This document shows positions 49,219 to 58,075 of a stretch of DNA of 64,000 nt, one piece after another; position 1 is the stretch's first letter; each line of letters starts with the position of its first letter. The position numbers and the translations under genes were made by a program. The stretch is from Streptomyces broussonetiae (GTDB lineage: Bacteria; Actinomycetota; Actinomycetes; Streptomycetales; Streptomycetaceae): assembly GCF_009796285.1 (NCBI RefSeq), contig NZ_CP047020.1:6200001-6264000 (forward strand), given 5' to 3'. The notes under the pieces were generated by a model. The model saw only the letters and a program-made list of their open reading frames with translations, was not told the origin of the DNA and ran no database searches.

Positions 49219-49626
49219 ATGGCCGCGGGAGTCGAACGGATACGGCTGGACGACGGGACCGTCGTCTGGGCCAGGATCGGTGCGGGGAGCGAGAGCGGGT
49301 ACGAGGGCGGGTACGCGGACACCTCGCTCGGGGATCGGGTCATCGACATGGCCGGGGGACTGGCCGGCACGGTCGGTGGGGTCGTGCGCTCCCTGCGCGC
49401 CGGTCTGGACACCCCGGCCCCGGTGGAGGTCAGCGTCAGCTTCGGAATCGAACTGACGGCGCAGTCCGGCAAGATCGTGAGCGCCATCGCGGAAGGCGGC
49501 GGCAAGTCGTCCCTCACCGTGTCCCTGAGCTGGACCGAACCCGCCACCGTGGCGGGCGGCACGGATCCCGCGATGCCGGCCGGCCCGGCCGTACCGCCGC
49601 AGGCGACGGCCCCTGGCGCCGAATGA
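49219..49626 (+). CDS. Trypco1-like (trypsin-co-occurring domain) protein
   Basis: This protein of 135 residues has VERIRLDDGTVVWARI at its start and a middle segment VEVSVSFGIELTAQSGKIVSA, then SSLTVSLSW. It resembles the CU044_2847/Trypco1 proteins that accompany trypsin-like proteases in actinomycete conflict systems. The Pro/Ala-rich tail is disordered. The stop overlaps the start of the protease gene (ATGA), so the two are cotranslated. It is probably a partner, target or inhibitor of the protease; the role is inferred. Confidence 0.78.
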   Translation: MAAGVERIRLDDGTVVWARIGAGSESGYEGGYADTSLGDRVIDMAGGLAGTVGGVVRSLRAGLDTPAPVEVSVSFGIELTAQSGKIVSAIAEGGGKSSLTVSLSWTEPATVAGGTDPAMPAGPAVPPQATAPGAE

Positions 49627-51860
49627 GCACCTTCGCTGCGATGGTGCGCCCCTGCCTGGCACGCGTCGGCGCACCGGGTGATGGGTATGCAACGGACCGT
49701 GACCCGTACTGGGGATCGGGGTTCTTCATCGCTCCCGGCTGGCTGCTGACGTGCGCGCATGTCGTGGGGAGGGGAGGCGCCGCGGTGTGCCGAGGGGAGA
49801 GCGCCATGAGCGTGACCTGGCAGGAGCGCTCCGCAGGCGACGGCTGGGCGGAGCGCACCGGCACCGGTACGGCCGTACTCGTCGCCCCCCGCCCCGAAGC
49901 CGCTCAGGCACCGCGGGACCGCTGGCCGTTCCCCGACCTCGCGCTCGTCCGGGTCGTCGGCGCCGACGACGTGCCCTGCCTGTGGCTCGCCGACCGGGAG
50001 GCGGGCCCGCGGACCCCGGTCGGGCTCTACGGCTGGTCCGTGCAGACCGGTGAGCTGGGCATCCGGCACGGCGACGGCGAACTCGCCGGGTCCGACGCCC
50101 AGGCCCTGCTGCTCGCCGGGAGCCTGCCGGTCGGCGGACTCTCCGGCGGCCCGGTGATCGACCTGCGGCACGGCTCGGTCGTCGGTGTGATCAAAGGGCG
50201 GCGACCGGAGGAGGGCGTCGCCGTCCCGGTCACGGCGTTGTACGAGCTGCTGGACCTGCGCGACGGCGGCCCGGCGGTGCGCGAGGCGCTGCGCGCGCAC
50301 GACCTGCATCACCTGCGCCGCCTGGACGCCGCTGCTGCTGCCTCCTCGCCCTCCACCGCGTCCGCCGACTTCCCGGCGTACCCCGACTGGGCCTCGTACC
50401 AGGCCGGGCTGCCCGGGCACGCGCCCGCCGTCACCGGCATCACCGCCGAGCTGCGCACCCGGCTCCACGGCCACCTCGCCCAGCTGCCGCCGCCGGTCGG
50501 CCCGGGCGAGGTCGTCCACCTCGTGGAGGACGTGAAGGAACAGGTGCGCGGCGAGCGACTGCCGTCGCTGGTGCTGCACACCGCACGCACCTGGCGCGAG
50601 GGCGCCGGACTGCTGTACGGGCTGCGCACGCTGGAGCCGGGCGGCGGCGGGACGCTGGTCGATCTGGACGCCGTCCTGCTCTACGCGGCGAAGGTGGCCC
50701 GCACGATCGCCGCGGAGCGGGCCGGGGAGGTGGATCCGGACCGGTTGGGCGCGTTCACCGGCTGGATCGCCGGACAGGCCGCCGGGCACCGGAACTGGGC
50801 GGTCGGCGAGGCCATCCGGGCGCTCCTGGCGTTCGAGGGCGGCTCGCTGCCCCGGCCTGCACACCAACCCGCACCCGCACCCCAGCCCGCACCCGCACTC
50901 GTACCCGGGCCCACGCCCGTCCCCGCGCCCGCACTCGCCCCCGGCGCCTCGCGCACCGACGTCCTCGTCAAGGTCTGCGCCGCCATGTACGACGGCCGTT
51001 ACCCCTGGAGCGTGCAGCTGATCTACGACGGCCGGGACGTCACCCCGGTCGCCGCCGACGACCGGGGCGTGCGGGCCGAGGAACTGGTGCGGGCGCTGCG
51101 GGAACCGCTGGCCCGGGCGCTCAGGCAGGGCGACCACGGGGAGCACCTGGCCGCGATCGAGGTGTTCCTGCCGCGCAAGCTGTTCGATCTGCCCGTGGAC
51201 GAATGGCAGTTGCTGCCCGAGCGGCCCGGCGGCGAGGAAGGCCACGACGCCTACGACGCCTACGACGAGGAGGACGACTTCGTGGACGAGCGGGCCATCC
51301 CCCTCGGCATGCGGCGGACCGTCGTCGTGCGGGACATGCGGCGCAACGCGTCACCGCCCTCCCCGGAGTGGCGTCGGCGCTGGAACGGCGTGCAGGACGG
51401 GCCGCTCGCCGCCGGGACGCTGCACGGCCGGCCGCCGGGTGCAGCTCATCCGCCCGGTGCCCGCCCCGCAGGCCGCCTGGCGTACTACGGCGGGCTGACC
51501 GCACTGGGCGACGCCGGCGTCCCCGTCTACTGCGGGCCCGTCGGCGGCGGAGAGGGACAGGCCGCGATGAGGGACGCGCTGATGGCCGGGCACGCGGTGG
51601 TGCTGTGGCGCCGGGACGGGCACGACCACGAGGAGTGCGGGGCCTTTCACCGGCAGGCCGCCGAGCTGCTGACGGCCGCCCGGCGGGCGAGCGGTCTGCA
51701 CGGTCCGGTGCGTGACCTGCGCATCCGCCTCGCCGACCCCGACACCGCCCGCGCCCACGGACTGCGCGGCAAGATCGCCGTACTGTTCGATCCGCCGGAC
51801 CGGCCGCCGTACGGCGCGGAGGCGATGCGTCCGCCGCCGCCGGCCGCGCCGGCCGGCTGA
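49623..51860 (+). CDS. Trypsin-like serine protease with VMAP-C-like domain
   Basis: This protein of 745 residues has an N-terminal chymotrypsin-fold protease with WLLTCAHVV (His46), FPDLALVRV (Asp105) and GGLSGGPV (Ser174). A helical middle part (about 240-410) follows, then a Pro/Ala linker (about 418-446). The C-terminal region has YPWSVQLIYDG and IEVFLPRKLFDLPVDEW, which resemble the VMAP-C domain of vWA-MoxR-associated proteins. There is no signal peptide, so it acts inside the cell. It is likely the regulated effector of the system, activated by the MoxR/vWA partners. Its start overlaps the Trypco1 gene. Confidence 0.82.
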   Translation: MSTFAAMVRPCLARVGAPGDGYATDRDPYWGSGFFIAPGWLLTCAHVVGRGGAAVCRGESAMSVTWQERSAGDGWAERTGTGTAVLVAPRPEAAQAPRDRWPFPDLALVRVVGADDVPCLWLADREAGPRTPVGLYGWSVQTGELGIRHGDGELAGSDAQALLLAGSLPVGGLSGGPVIDLRHGSVVGVIKGRRPEEGVAVPVTALYELLDLRDGGPAVREALRAHDLHHLRRLDAAAAASSPSTASADFPAYPDWASYQAGLPGHAPAVTGITAELRTRLHGHLAQLPPPVGPGEVVHLVEDVKEQVRGERLPSLVLHTARTWREGAGLLYGLRTLEPGGGGTLVDLDAVLLYAAKVARTIAAERAGEVDPDRLGAFTGWIAGQAAGHRNWAVGEAIRALLAFEGGSLPRPAHQPAPAPQPAPALVPGPTPVPAPALAPGASRTDVLVKVCAAMYDGRYPWSVQLIYDGRDVTPVAADDRGVRAEELVRALREPLARALRQGDHGEHLAAIEVFLPRKLFDLPVDEWQLLPERPGGEEGHDAYDAYDEEDDFVDERAIPLGMRRTVVVRDMRRNASPPSPEWRRRWNGVQDGPLAAGTLHGRPPGAAHPPGARPAGRLAYYGGLTALGDAGVPVYCGPVGGGEGQAAMRDALMAGHAVVLWRRDGHDHEECGAFHRQAAELLTAARRASGLHGPVRDLRIRLADPDTARAHGLRGKIAVLFDPPDRPPYGAEAMRPPPPAAPAG

Positions 51861-52048
51861 CCCCCGCCTCGGGCCGGTACGCGATCGGACGCCTCGTCAA
51901 CATGCTTGATCCGCCGGGGCGTTCGCCCGGCCGGAAGTGAACGGCGGGGCGTCCCTGAAACTCGGCAGGCACGGCCCGCTGGCGGTAGCCTCATAGGCCG
52001 GACGGCCGGGACCCGCTGCATGATCACCAGAGCCGGGAGGAGCCCAAG

Positions 52049-53065
52049 GTGAACGACTGGCGGATCTACCGCGGAGTGGGCCAGCCGCACGACGGCGTAC
52101 GGCGGTTGCCGGCGCCGCCGCCCTGGCGTGACTTCGCGGCGTCACGGGAGAGCGAGGAGTCCGGCCCGGAGGACCCCAGCAGCGCCCGCCGGCTCGGTGT
52201 GCGCCGCCGGATGGTCGAGAACTACGCGCCCCGGCCCGCCGAGGTCGACGCCGTCAACGCGGCCCTGTATCTGCGCCGGCCGCTGCTGGTGACCGGCAAC
52301 CCGGGCACCGGGAAATCGACCCTGGCCTACTCGATCGCCCATGAACTGGGCCTCGGCAAGGTGCTGCGCTGGCCGATCGTCAGCCGGACCGCGCTGCAGG
52401 ACGGCCTGTACCGCTACGACGCGATAGGCCGCCTCCAGGACGTCCAGCTGGAGCGCGCCCGCAGCGGCGACGAGGCCCCGGCGAGTGCCTCCGGGATCGG
52501 GTCGTACATCCGGCTCGGGCCGCTCGGCACCGCGCTGCTGCCCGCCGACGAGCCGCGCGTGCTGTTGATCGACGAGCTGGACAAGAGCGATCTCGACCTG
52601 CCCAACGACCTGCTGAACACCCTGGAGGAGGGCGAGTTCGCGATCCCCGAGCTGGAGCGGCTGGCCGTCCGCGAGCCCGTCGTGGAGGTGCTCACGCACG
52701 ACGGCGAGCGGGTGGCCGTGCGCGGCGGGCGGGTCGCCTGCACCGCCTTCCCGGTGATCGTCCTGACCTCCAACGGCGAACGCGACTTCCCCGCCCCGCT
52801 GCTGCGCCGCTGCATCCAGCTGGAGCTGGAGGCGCCCGGCGAGGAGCAGCTGACCGCCATGGTCGAGGCGCACCTGGGGCCGGAGGGCGTCGCCGCGGGC
52901 ACGGACCTGATCCGCAGGTTCCTGGGGCGCGAGCCGGGCGAGGTGCTCGCCGCCGACCAGCTCCTCAACGCCCTCTTCCTGACCCGGCACGACCCGCGCG
53001 CACAGAGCCTCACACGGGAGCGCATCGCCGAGATGCTCATGCAGCCGCTCGACCGTACGAGGTGA
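52049..53065 (+). CDS. MoxR-type AAA+ ATPase
   Basis: This protein of 338 residues has Walker A TGNPGTGKST, Walker B VLLIDELDKSD, sensor-1 VIVLTSNGERDF and the arginine-finger stretch PLLRRCIQL. MoxR ATPases remodel or activate partner proteins, usually with a vWA-domain adaptor, here probably the next gene eight bases away. GTG 52049 has GGGAGGAG about eight bases upstream. The 188-base gap before it may hold a separate promoter. Confidence 0.9.
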   Translation: MNDWRIYRGVGQPHDGVRRLPAPPPWRDFAASRESEESGPEDPSSARRLGVRRRMVENYAPRPAEVDAVNAALYLRRPLLVTGNPGTGKSTLAYSIAHELGLGKVLRWPIVSRTALQDGLYRYDAIGRLQDVQLERARSGDEAPASASGIGSYIRLGPLGTALLPADEPRVLLIDELDKSDLDLPNDLLNTLEEGEFAIPELERLAVREPVVEVLTHDGERVAVRGGRVACTAFPVIVLTSNGERDFPAPLLRRCIQLELEAPGEEQLTAMVEAHLGPEGVAAGTDLIRRFLGREPGEVLAADQLLNALFLTRHDPRAQSLTRERIAEMLMQPLDRTR

Positions 53066-53072
53066 TGGCCCG

Positions 53073-56000
53073 ATGCCCGGCATGGGTCTGGACGAGCTGA
53101 TCGGCAAGCTGCGCCAGGGCGGGCTCGACCTCACCCCCGAGGACGTGGCCGACGCGCTCTGGCTGGCCGGCCGGCTCGCCGCGGGCCCGGCGCGCGACGC
53201 ACCAGGGCCCCGCACGGACCCACCCGTCCACCCGCCCGCGGCCGTCCCGCCGGGGCCGCAGCAGGCCGCCCCTTCCGCCACTCCGTCGGATCCGGAGACC
53301 GCCCACCCGCTGCCGCCGCGCCCGGAGTCCGCCACCGCCTCCGTCCCGCTGCACACGCGCACCACGAGCGCCGCCCCCGGGCGCCCGGCCGCCGAGGGCG
53401 CCCCCGGCGCCTTCCCCGTCCGTGCTCCCGCCGCCGGTGCCCTGCCCGGCCTGCTCGGCCTGGAGAAGGCGCTGCGATCCCTCGGCCGCTACCGCACCGG
53501 CTCCGCCCGTGGCCAGGACGAGCGGATCGACGAGGAGGCCACCGCCGACCGCGCCGCCGCCGGCGGCATCCTGCTCCCCGTCACCCGGCCCGGGCGCCGC
53601 CGGCGCTGCGACGTCCAGCTCCTGATGGACACCGGTCCCGCGATGGCCGTCTGGGGCCGGATGGTCGAGGAACTGCGCCAGGCCTGCCAGCAGTCCGGCG
53701 CGTTCGCTTCGGTCCGCGTCCACCACCTGTACGCGGGGGACTCGGGCATCCCGCTCGTCGGTACGACCGCCGGCCCCGGCCGGCGCACCCGGCTGCGCCC
53801 GGCCGACGAGCTGCACGACCCCACCGGACGCTGTGTCACCTTCGTGATCAGCGACTGCGTGGGCCCGCTGTGGCAGAACGGCAGCGCGCAGCGGCTGCTG
53901 CACAGCTGGCCGCGCACCGCCCCGCTCGCCGTCGTCCAGCCGCTGCCGCCCCGTCTGTGGGGCCGTACCGCGCTGCCCGCCGAGCCCGGGGTGCTGGTAC
54001 GCGGCGCCGAGGTCGGCGGGCGCCTCGTCTTCGTCCCCGACGACGAGCCGTGGGAGGAACCGGCCCCGGACGCCCGGCCGGTGCCGGTCCTGCAGCCCAC
54101 CCCGGACGCCTTCGAGGCCTTCGCCCGGCTGCTCGCGGGCACCGGCCCGACCAGCGAGCGGGCCTGGGCCGCGGTCACGGGAGCGGATACGGACCCGGCG
54201 CCCGCGCCGGCCGCCGCCGGACCGCCCGGTGACGACGCGCTGCTGCGCGCCTTCCGGGCCGGCGCCTCGCCCGGTGCCCTGCGGCTCGCCGTCTACCTCG
54301 CCGCGGCCCCGCTCACGTTGCCCGTGATGCAGCTGGTGCAGCGGGCCATGCTGCCCGACACCGGGCCCATGGAGCTGGCCGAGGTGCTGCTCGGCGGACT
54401 GCTGCGGCAACTGCCCGGCACCGAGGACCAGCCCTGCTTCGTCTATCCGGGCCGGGTGCAGGACCTGCTGCTCGCCTCCCTCGACCAGGACACCGCCGGC
54501 CTCGTCCTCAAGCACTGCTCGGCCTATGTGGAACGGCACTTCGGCCGGGGGACCCGGAACTTCGCCGCCCTCGCCGCGGCCCGGCTCACCGACCACGACC
54601 CGGCGGGCGGCGCGGCGGCGCCGGCCGAGGACGCCGGGGTGCAGGACGGCGGCAGTGTCGAGGCCGAGCTGTTCGCCCGGATCCCGGCCCGCGTGCTGCG
54701 CTTCTACCAGCCCGAGAGCCCGGCGGTCGACCCGCTCGCCGAGGGCGTCCGGCTGCTCGAGGAGTGGCGGCGACGGGGCGATCCCGAGGTGCTGCGCCAG
54801 GCCCGGGACCTCGCCCGTACGGCGGCGAGCGGCTCGGACGACGCCCCGGTCACCGCCGTACGGGCCCGGCTGCTGCTCGGCCGGGTGCTGCGCGCCGAGG
54901 CCGGTACGGCGGCGGTCCGCGCGGCCGGCCGGCGCGAGGTGTTGCTGCGCCAGGCCGTGGCCGAACTCGCCCTCGCCCGGGGGGCGGCCCGCGCCGACAG
55001 CCGGGAGCACGCCGAGTCCGCCCTCGAACTCGCCGCCTGTCAGCGGGAGTTGTGGCAGCTGACGGCGCAGGCCGACCAGCTCTCGGCCGCCCTTGCGGTC
55101 CTCGACCCGGACGGTGCCCCCTGGGTGCGGCCGGCCGAGCAGGCACGTGCGTGGGCACGTCTGCACCGTCCGGACGACGGTGCCGTGGGCGGCGACCGCG
55201 CCACCGCGGGAGGCGGGGCCGGACCGGCCGCGTCGGGCCCCGGGGACGCGTCGGGCGGTGGGGACGTGCTGTGGGCCGTCGGGGTGCACCGCGCCCGGTT
55301 GCTGTTGCGCGGCCGGATTCTGCTGGACCTGCGGCATGCCGGTGCCGCGGTGCCCGAACTGAGGGAAGGCTGCGAGCTGTTGGCGCTCCAGGAGGCTTCC
55401 GGCGCGGTGCGGTCGCCCGCGCTGCTCGATCTGGCGCGGGCGCTGCGGGCCGCCGGAGCCGAGGACACCGAGATCCGCCGGGCGCTCGAGCGGGCCGAGC
55501 GGGCCGCCGGGGACGAGCCCCGCCTGCTGCTGCCCTGCCTGGCCGCGCTGGCCGCCTTCCAGGACGAGACCGGGCACAGCGGCGAGGCCGACACGGCCTA
55601 CGAGCGGGCCGTGCTGCTCGCCCCCGCGGACAGTGCCCTGCGCTGCCGGCTGCTGACCGGCTGGGGCGAGTCGCTGCTGCGCCGGGCCTCGGCGCAGGGT
55701 GGCGCGCAGATCGTGGACCGGGCCGAGTACGTGCTGCGCGAGGCGCTCAAGGCGCTGCCGGCCCGCTCGGCCCAGCGCGGCCGGCTCCAGGGCCTGGTGG
55801 GCAGCGCGCTCGCCCAGCGGTTTCGCCATCTCGGCTTCCTGCCCGACCTGTTCGAGAGCCGGCACCTGCTCGGCCAGGCGGTGCGCGCGGCCGTCGACGC
55901 GGCCGTACGGGCCGAGGCGTGGCTGCAGTTGGGGCGGGTGCGGCTGGAGGGCTGGTACCACGCGGGCGCGCCGGCGCTGATGGAGGCGCTGCAGGCGTAC

Positions 56001-56348
56001 GAGAGCGCGGAGCGGGAGGCGCGGTCCGCGCATGGCGGCGACCCCGGCTCGGTCACGGCCGCGCGGGCCCGGCACGCCACCGGCACGGTGCTGGCGCTGA
56101 TGGAGCGGCCCGGCGCGGCCCGCGGCGCCTACCGGGCGGCCCGCGAACAGTGGCAGCGGCTGCTCGCCACGCTGTACGAGGTCGACTGGGCGGATGTCGA
56201 GCTGACCCGGCGGGCCGAGGAGGGGTCCGCGGCACTCGCGGCCGGCGCCGGCCGCCGGATGCCGGAGGACCAGTGGCGGGAAACAGCTCCGCCCTGGTGG
56301 CCATGGACCGAGGAGCGGGAGAACTGGTCGGCGGTTGACCGGAGTTGA
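53073..56348 (+). CDS. SAV_2336-type protein with vWA-like domain and TPRs
   Basis: This protein of 1091 residues has an N-terminal SAV_2336 motif (LDELIGKLRQGGLDLTPEDV), a Pro-rich linker (about 45-130) and a vWA-like domain beginning RRRCDVQLLMDTGPAMAVW near residue 178. The usual DxSxS metal site is altered to D186-T-G-P-A. The C-terminal half (about 560-1090) is a long array of TPR-like helices with many Ala/Arg/Glu residues. It probably acts as the adaptor between MoxR and a target. The start at 53073 lies eight bases past the MoxR stop codon. Confidence 0.8.
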   Translation: MPGMGLDELIGKLRQGGLDLTPEDVADALWLAGRLAAGPARDAPGPRTDPPVHPPAAVPPGPQQAAPSATPSDPETAHPLPPRPESATASVPLHTRTTSAAPGRPAAEGAPGAFPVRAPAAGALPGLLGLEKALRSLGRYRTGSARGQDERIDEEATADRAAAGGILLPVTRPGRRRRCDVQLLMDTGPAMAVWGRMVEELRQACQQSGAFASVRVHHLYAGDSGIPLVGTTAGPGRRTRLRPADELHDPTGRCVTFVISDCVGPLWQNGSAQRLLHSWPRTAPLAVVQPLPPRLWGRTALPAEPGVLVRGAEVGGRLVFVPDDEPWEEPAPDARPVPVLQPTPDAFEAFARLLAGTGPTSERAWAAVTGADTDPAPAPAAAGPPGDDALLRAFRAGASPGALRLAVYLAAAPLTLPVMQLVQRAMLPDTGPMELAEVLLGGLLRQLPGTEDQPCFVYPGRVQDLLLASLDQDTAGLVLKHCSAYVERHFGRGTRNFAALAAARLTDHDPAGGAAAPAEDAGVQDGGSVEAELFARIPARVLRFYQPESPAVDPLAEGVRLLEEWRRRGDPEVLRQARDLARTAASGSDDAPVTAVRARLLLGRVLRAEAGTAAVRAAGRREVLLRQAVAELALARGAARADSREHAESALELAACQRELWQLTAQADQLSAALAVLDPDGAPWVRPAEQARAWARLHRPDDGAVGGDRATAGGGAGPAASGPGDASGGGDVLWAVGVHRARLLLRGRILLDLRHAGAAVPELREGCELLALQEASGAVRSPALLDLARALRAAGAEDTEIRRALERAERAAGDEPRLLLPCLAALAAFQDETGHSGEADTAYERAVLLAPADSALRCRLLTGWGESLLRRASAQGGAQIVDRAEYVLREALKALPARSAQRGRLQGLVGSALAQRFRHLGFLPDLFESRHLLGQAVRAAVDAAVRAEAWLQLGRVRLEGWYHAGAPALMEALQAYESAEREARSAHGGDPGSVTAARARHATGTVLALMERPGAARGAYRAAREQWQRLLATLYEVDWADVELTRRAEEGSAALAAGAGRRMPEDQWRETAPPWWPWTEERENWSAVDRS

Positions 56349-56439
56349 TCGATTCAGGGTTTCTCCTTCCTGCACCTCGGGAAGAACTGGGCAGCCGATA
56401 TGGCCGTGCGGGGCGGGCGTTGGGCAGGGAGGAGCCGAG

Positions 56440-56727
56440 GTGGCGGAGCAGAGGAAAGGAGCGGCCGGTCCCGGGGAGTACGGCGGATGGGCCGCGTTCC
56501 CGCCCGATCTCACCGACGTCGACCTGCGGACTTTGCGCGCCATGGACGATCCGGGTCTGATGGCGGCGGTGGCGGGTGTCCTGTGCCGGTCCCGGGAACA
56601 GGGCGAGGTCTGGTACGTGAACGACGACCCGCCCCCGCGGCCGCCCGGGGTGTCACCCTGGCCCGGGGACCGTACGTTTCCGGCCGGACCAGGCGCGTCG
56701 GCCACCGATGGGGACGACGGGGGATGA
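56440..56727 (+). CDS. Small protein, candidate precursor peptide of the HExxH enzyme
   Basis: This protein of 95 residues starts at GTG 56440, with GGAGG seven bases upstream. Residues 23-48 form an amphipathic helix (DLTDVDLRTLRAMDDPGLMA), as in RiPP leader regions. Residues 49-95 hold a single Cys, EVWYVNDDPPPRPPG and an acidic Gly/Asp tail. The stop overlaps the HExxH gene (ATGA). It does not end in an FxSxx motif. The assignment as substrate is inferred from size, layout and coupling; a small adaptor protein is the alternative. Confidence 0.65.
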   Translation: MAEQRKGAAGPGEYGGWAAFPPDLTDVDLRTLRAMDDPGLMAAVAGVLCRSREQGEVWYVNDDPPPRPPGVSPWPGDRTFPAGPGASATDGDDGG

Positions 56728-57998
56728 TCCCGGCGACCGTTCCCGCCGAGACCATCAGGCAACTCGCCACCACCCGGCCCGCGCCCGCGGGGACGGTGGC
56801 ACTGCGTGCCGCACTCCACGCGCGTCGCATGCTGCTTCTGAAGGCCCTCCTGGTCCGGGCCGAGCGGGAGGGCGGCTTGCTCGCACCGGCCGCCCGCAGC
56901 CGCTTCGAGACCGACTGGGCGCTGCTGGAGAGGGCCGAGCACGCCGACCCGGTGGCGGTCCGTGCCCTCCTCGACTACCCGATGACCGGAGCCTGGCTCA
57001 CCGCCGCGCTCGCCGCCCCTCGAGGGCCCGCGTGGGAAGGGCAGTTGGCCCGGCTGGGCGGCGTCGCCCTGGCTGCCGCCGTACGCGCGGGGTGTGCCGT
57101 GTCGGGGGAGTGGGCGGTGCCTTCGGGCGTGCTCGTGCTGCCGGGCCTCGGCGTGCTGCGCTGCCCGTCCGGCCGGGTCCTGGTCGACGGGGATCCGCGC
57201 CTGGTGCGCATCGGCGACGGCGCCGGGCGGACGGAGGTGCTGCTCGCCCGCGGCGGACCCGGCGGCCGGCCGGTCGGCAGCGGCACCGGCTGGTCGGGGC
57301 TGTGCGCACTGCCCGGCAGCGCCGTACTCCTCGACGACCTCGACCCCCACCGGGTACCGGCCCACGGGATCGGCCCCGAGGCGCTGCCCGCCGCAGGGCG
57401 CCCGCAGTCCACCCCCGGCCGGTGGGCCGAACGCTGGCGGGCCGCACGGGCGCTGCTCGCGGCCGTCGATCCCGGCCGGGTGGCGGAGACCGGGACGGTG
57501 CTGCGGGCCGTGGTGCCCCTCGCGCCGTCGGGGCGGAGGCACGGCCCGCCGATGAGCGCCACCCTACGGGCCGCGCCCGGCGCCCTGCTCAGCCAGCTGC
57601 CGGGCGAGGCCGACCGCCTGGCCGAAGTGCTCGTGCACGAGACCCAGCACACCAAGCTGGCCGCGCTGCACGAACTCGTCCCGCTGTACCGGCCGGGCGG
57701 CGCCCGGTACCGGGTGGGCTGGCGGACCGACCCGCGCCCCGTCCCCGGGGTGCTCCACGGCGCGTACGCCCATCTGGCCCTGGCCGACCTGTGGCGGCGG
57801 GCCCGCGCCGGGCCGGCCGGGACGGACGACTGGCGCACCCGGGCCGGGCGCCAGTTCGAGGTCTCCTGGGATCAGGTCGGCGAAGCCTTGTCCATCCTCC
57901 GTGAATCCGATGAACTGACCTTCACCGGGCGGGAGTTCGTCCAGGAGATGGAACGGCGGCACACAGATCTCGGCGTGGCGGCCCGAAGTCCCGGGTGA
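56724..57998 (+). CDS. HExxH-motif protein, probable peptide beta-hydroxylase
   Basis: This protein of 424 residues has VLVHETQHTKLAALHELVPLY with HETQH at 305-309. Such stand-alone HExxH proteins in actinomycete peptide systems, now often called aKG-HExxH-type peptide beta-hydroxylases, are iron/2-oxoglutarate enzymes acting on ribosomal peptides. The same domain is fused to radical SAM FxsB in FxSxx clusters. No radical SAM gene is present here. The gene overlaps its small upstream neighbour by four bases. Catalysis is inferred, since a metallopeptidase could have the same motif. Confidence 0.8.
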   Translation: MIPATVPAETIRQLATTRPAPAGTVALRAALHARRMLLLKALLVRAEREGGLLAPAARSRFETDWALLERAEHADPVAVRALLDYPMTGAWLTAALAAPRGPAWEGQLARLGGVALAAAVRAGCAVSGEWAVPSGVLVLPGLGVLRCPSGRVLVDGDPRLVRIGDGAGRTEVLLARGGPGGRPVGSGTGWSGLCALPGSAVLLDDLDPHRVPAHGIGPEALPAAGRPQSTPGRWAERWRAARALLAAVDPGRVAETGTVLRAVVPLAPSGRRHGPPMSATLRAAPGALLSQLPGEADRLAEVLVHETQHTKLAALHELVPLYRPGGARYRVGWRTDPRPVPGVLHGAYAHLALADLWRRARAGPAGTDDWRTRAGRQFEVSWDQVGEALSILRESDELTFTGREFVQEMERRHTDLGVAARSPG

Positions 57999-58075
57999 CA
58001 GGTCGTACATGGTGTATTGCGCTACGTGGTGCGGGCGCTCGCCCGTGAGCCGGGTGCGGAAGGCAGGGAGCGGCG

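Noticed and set aside
56440..56727. Small protein as a classical FxSxx-COOH precursor
   Set aside because: Its C-terminus is GDDGG, not FxSxx, and no radical SAM FxsB gene is present. It is kept only as a candidate substrate of the HExxH enzyme.
53037..57542. Very long minus-strand open frame (about 1500 codons) opposite the vWA-TPR and HExxH genes
   Set aside because: Composition is Gly/Arg/Pro/Gln-rich without any motif, and it mirrors the real plus-strand genes. Long antisense frames are normal in 72-75% GC DNA.
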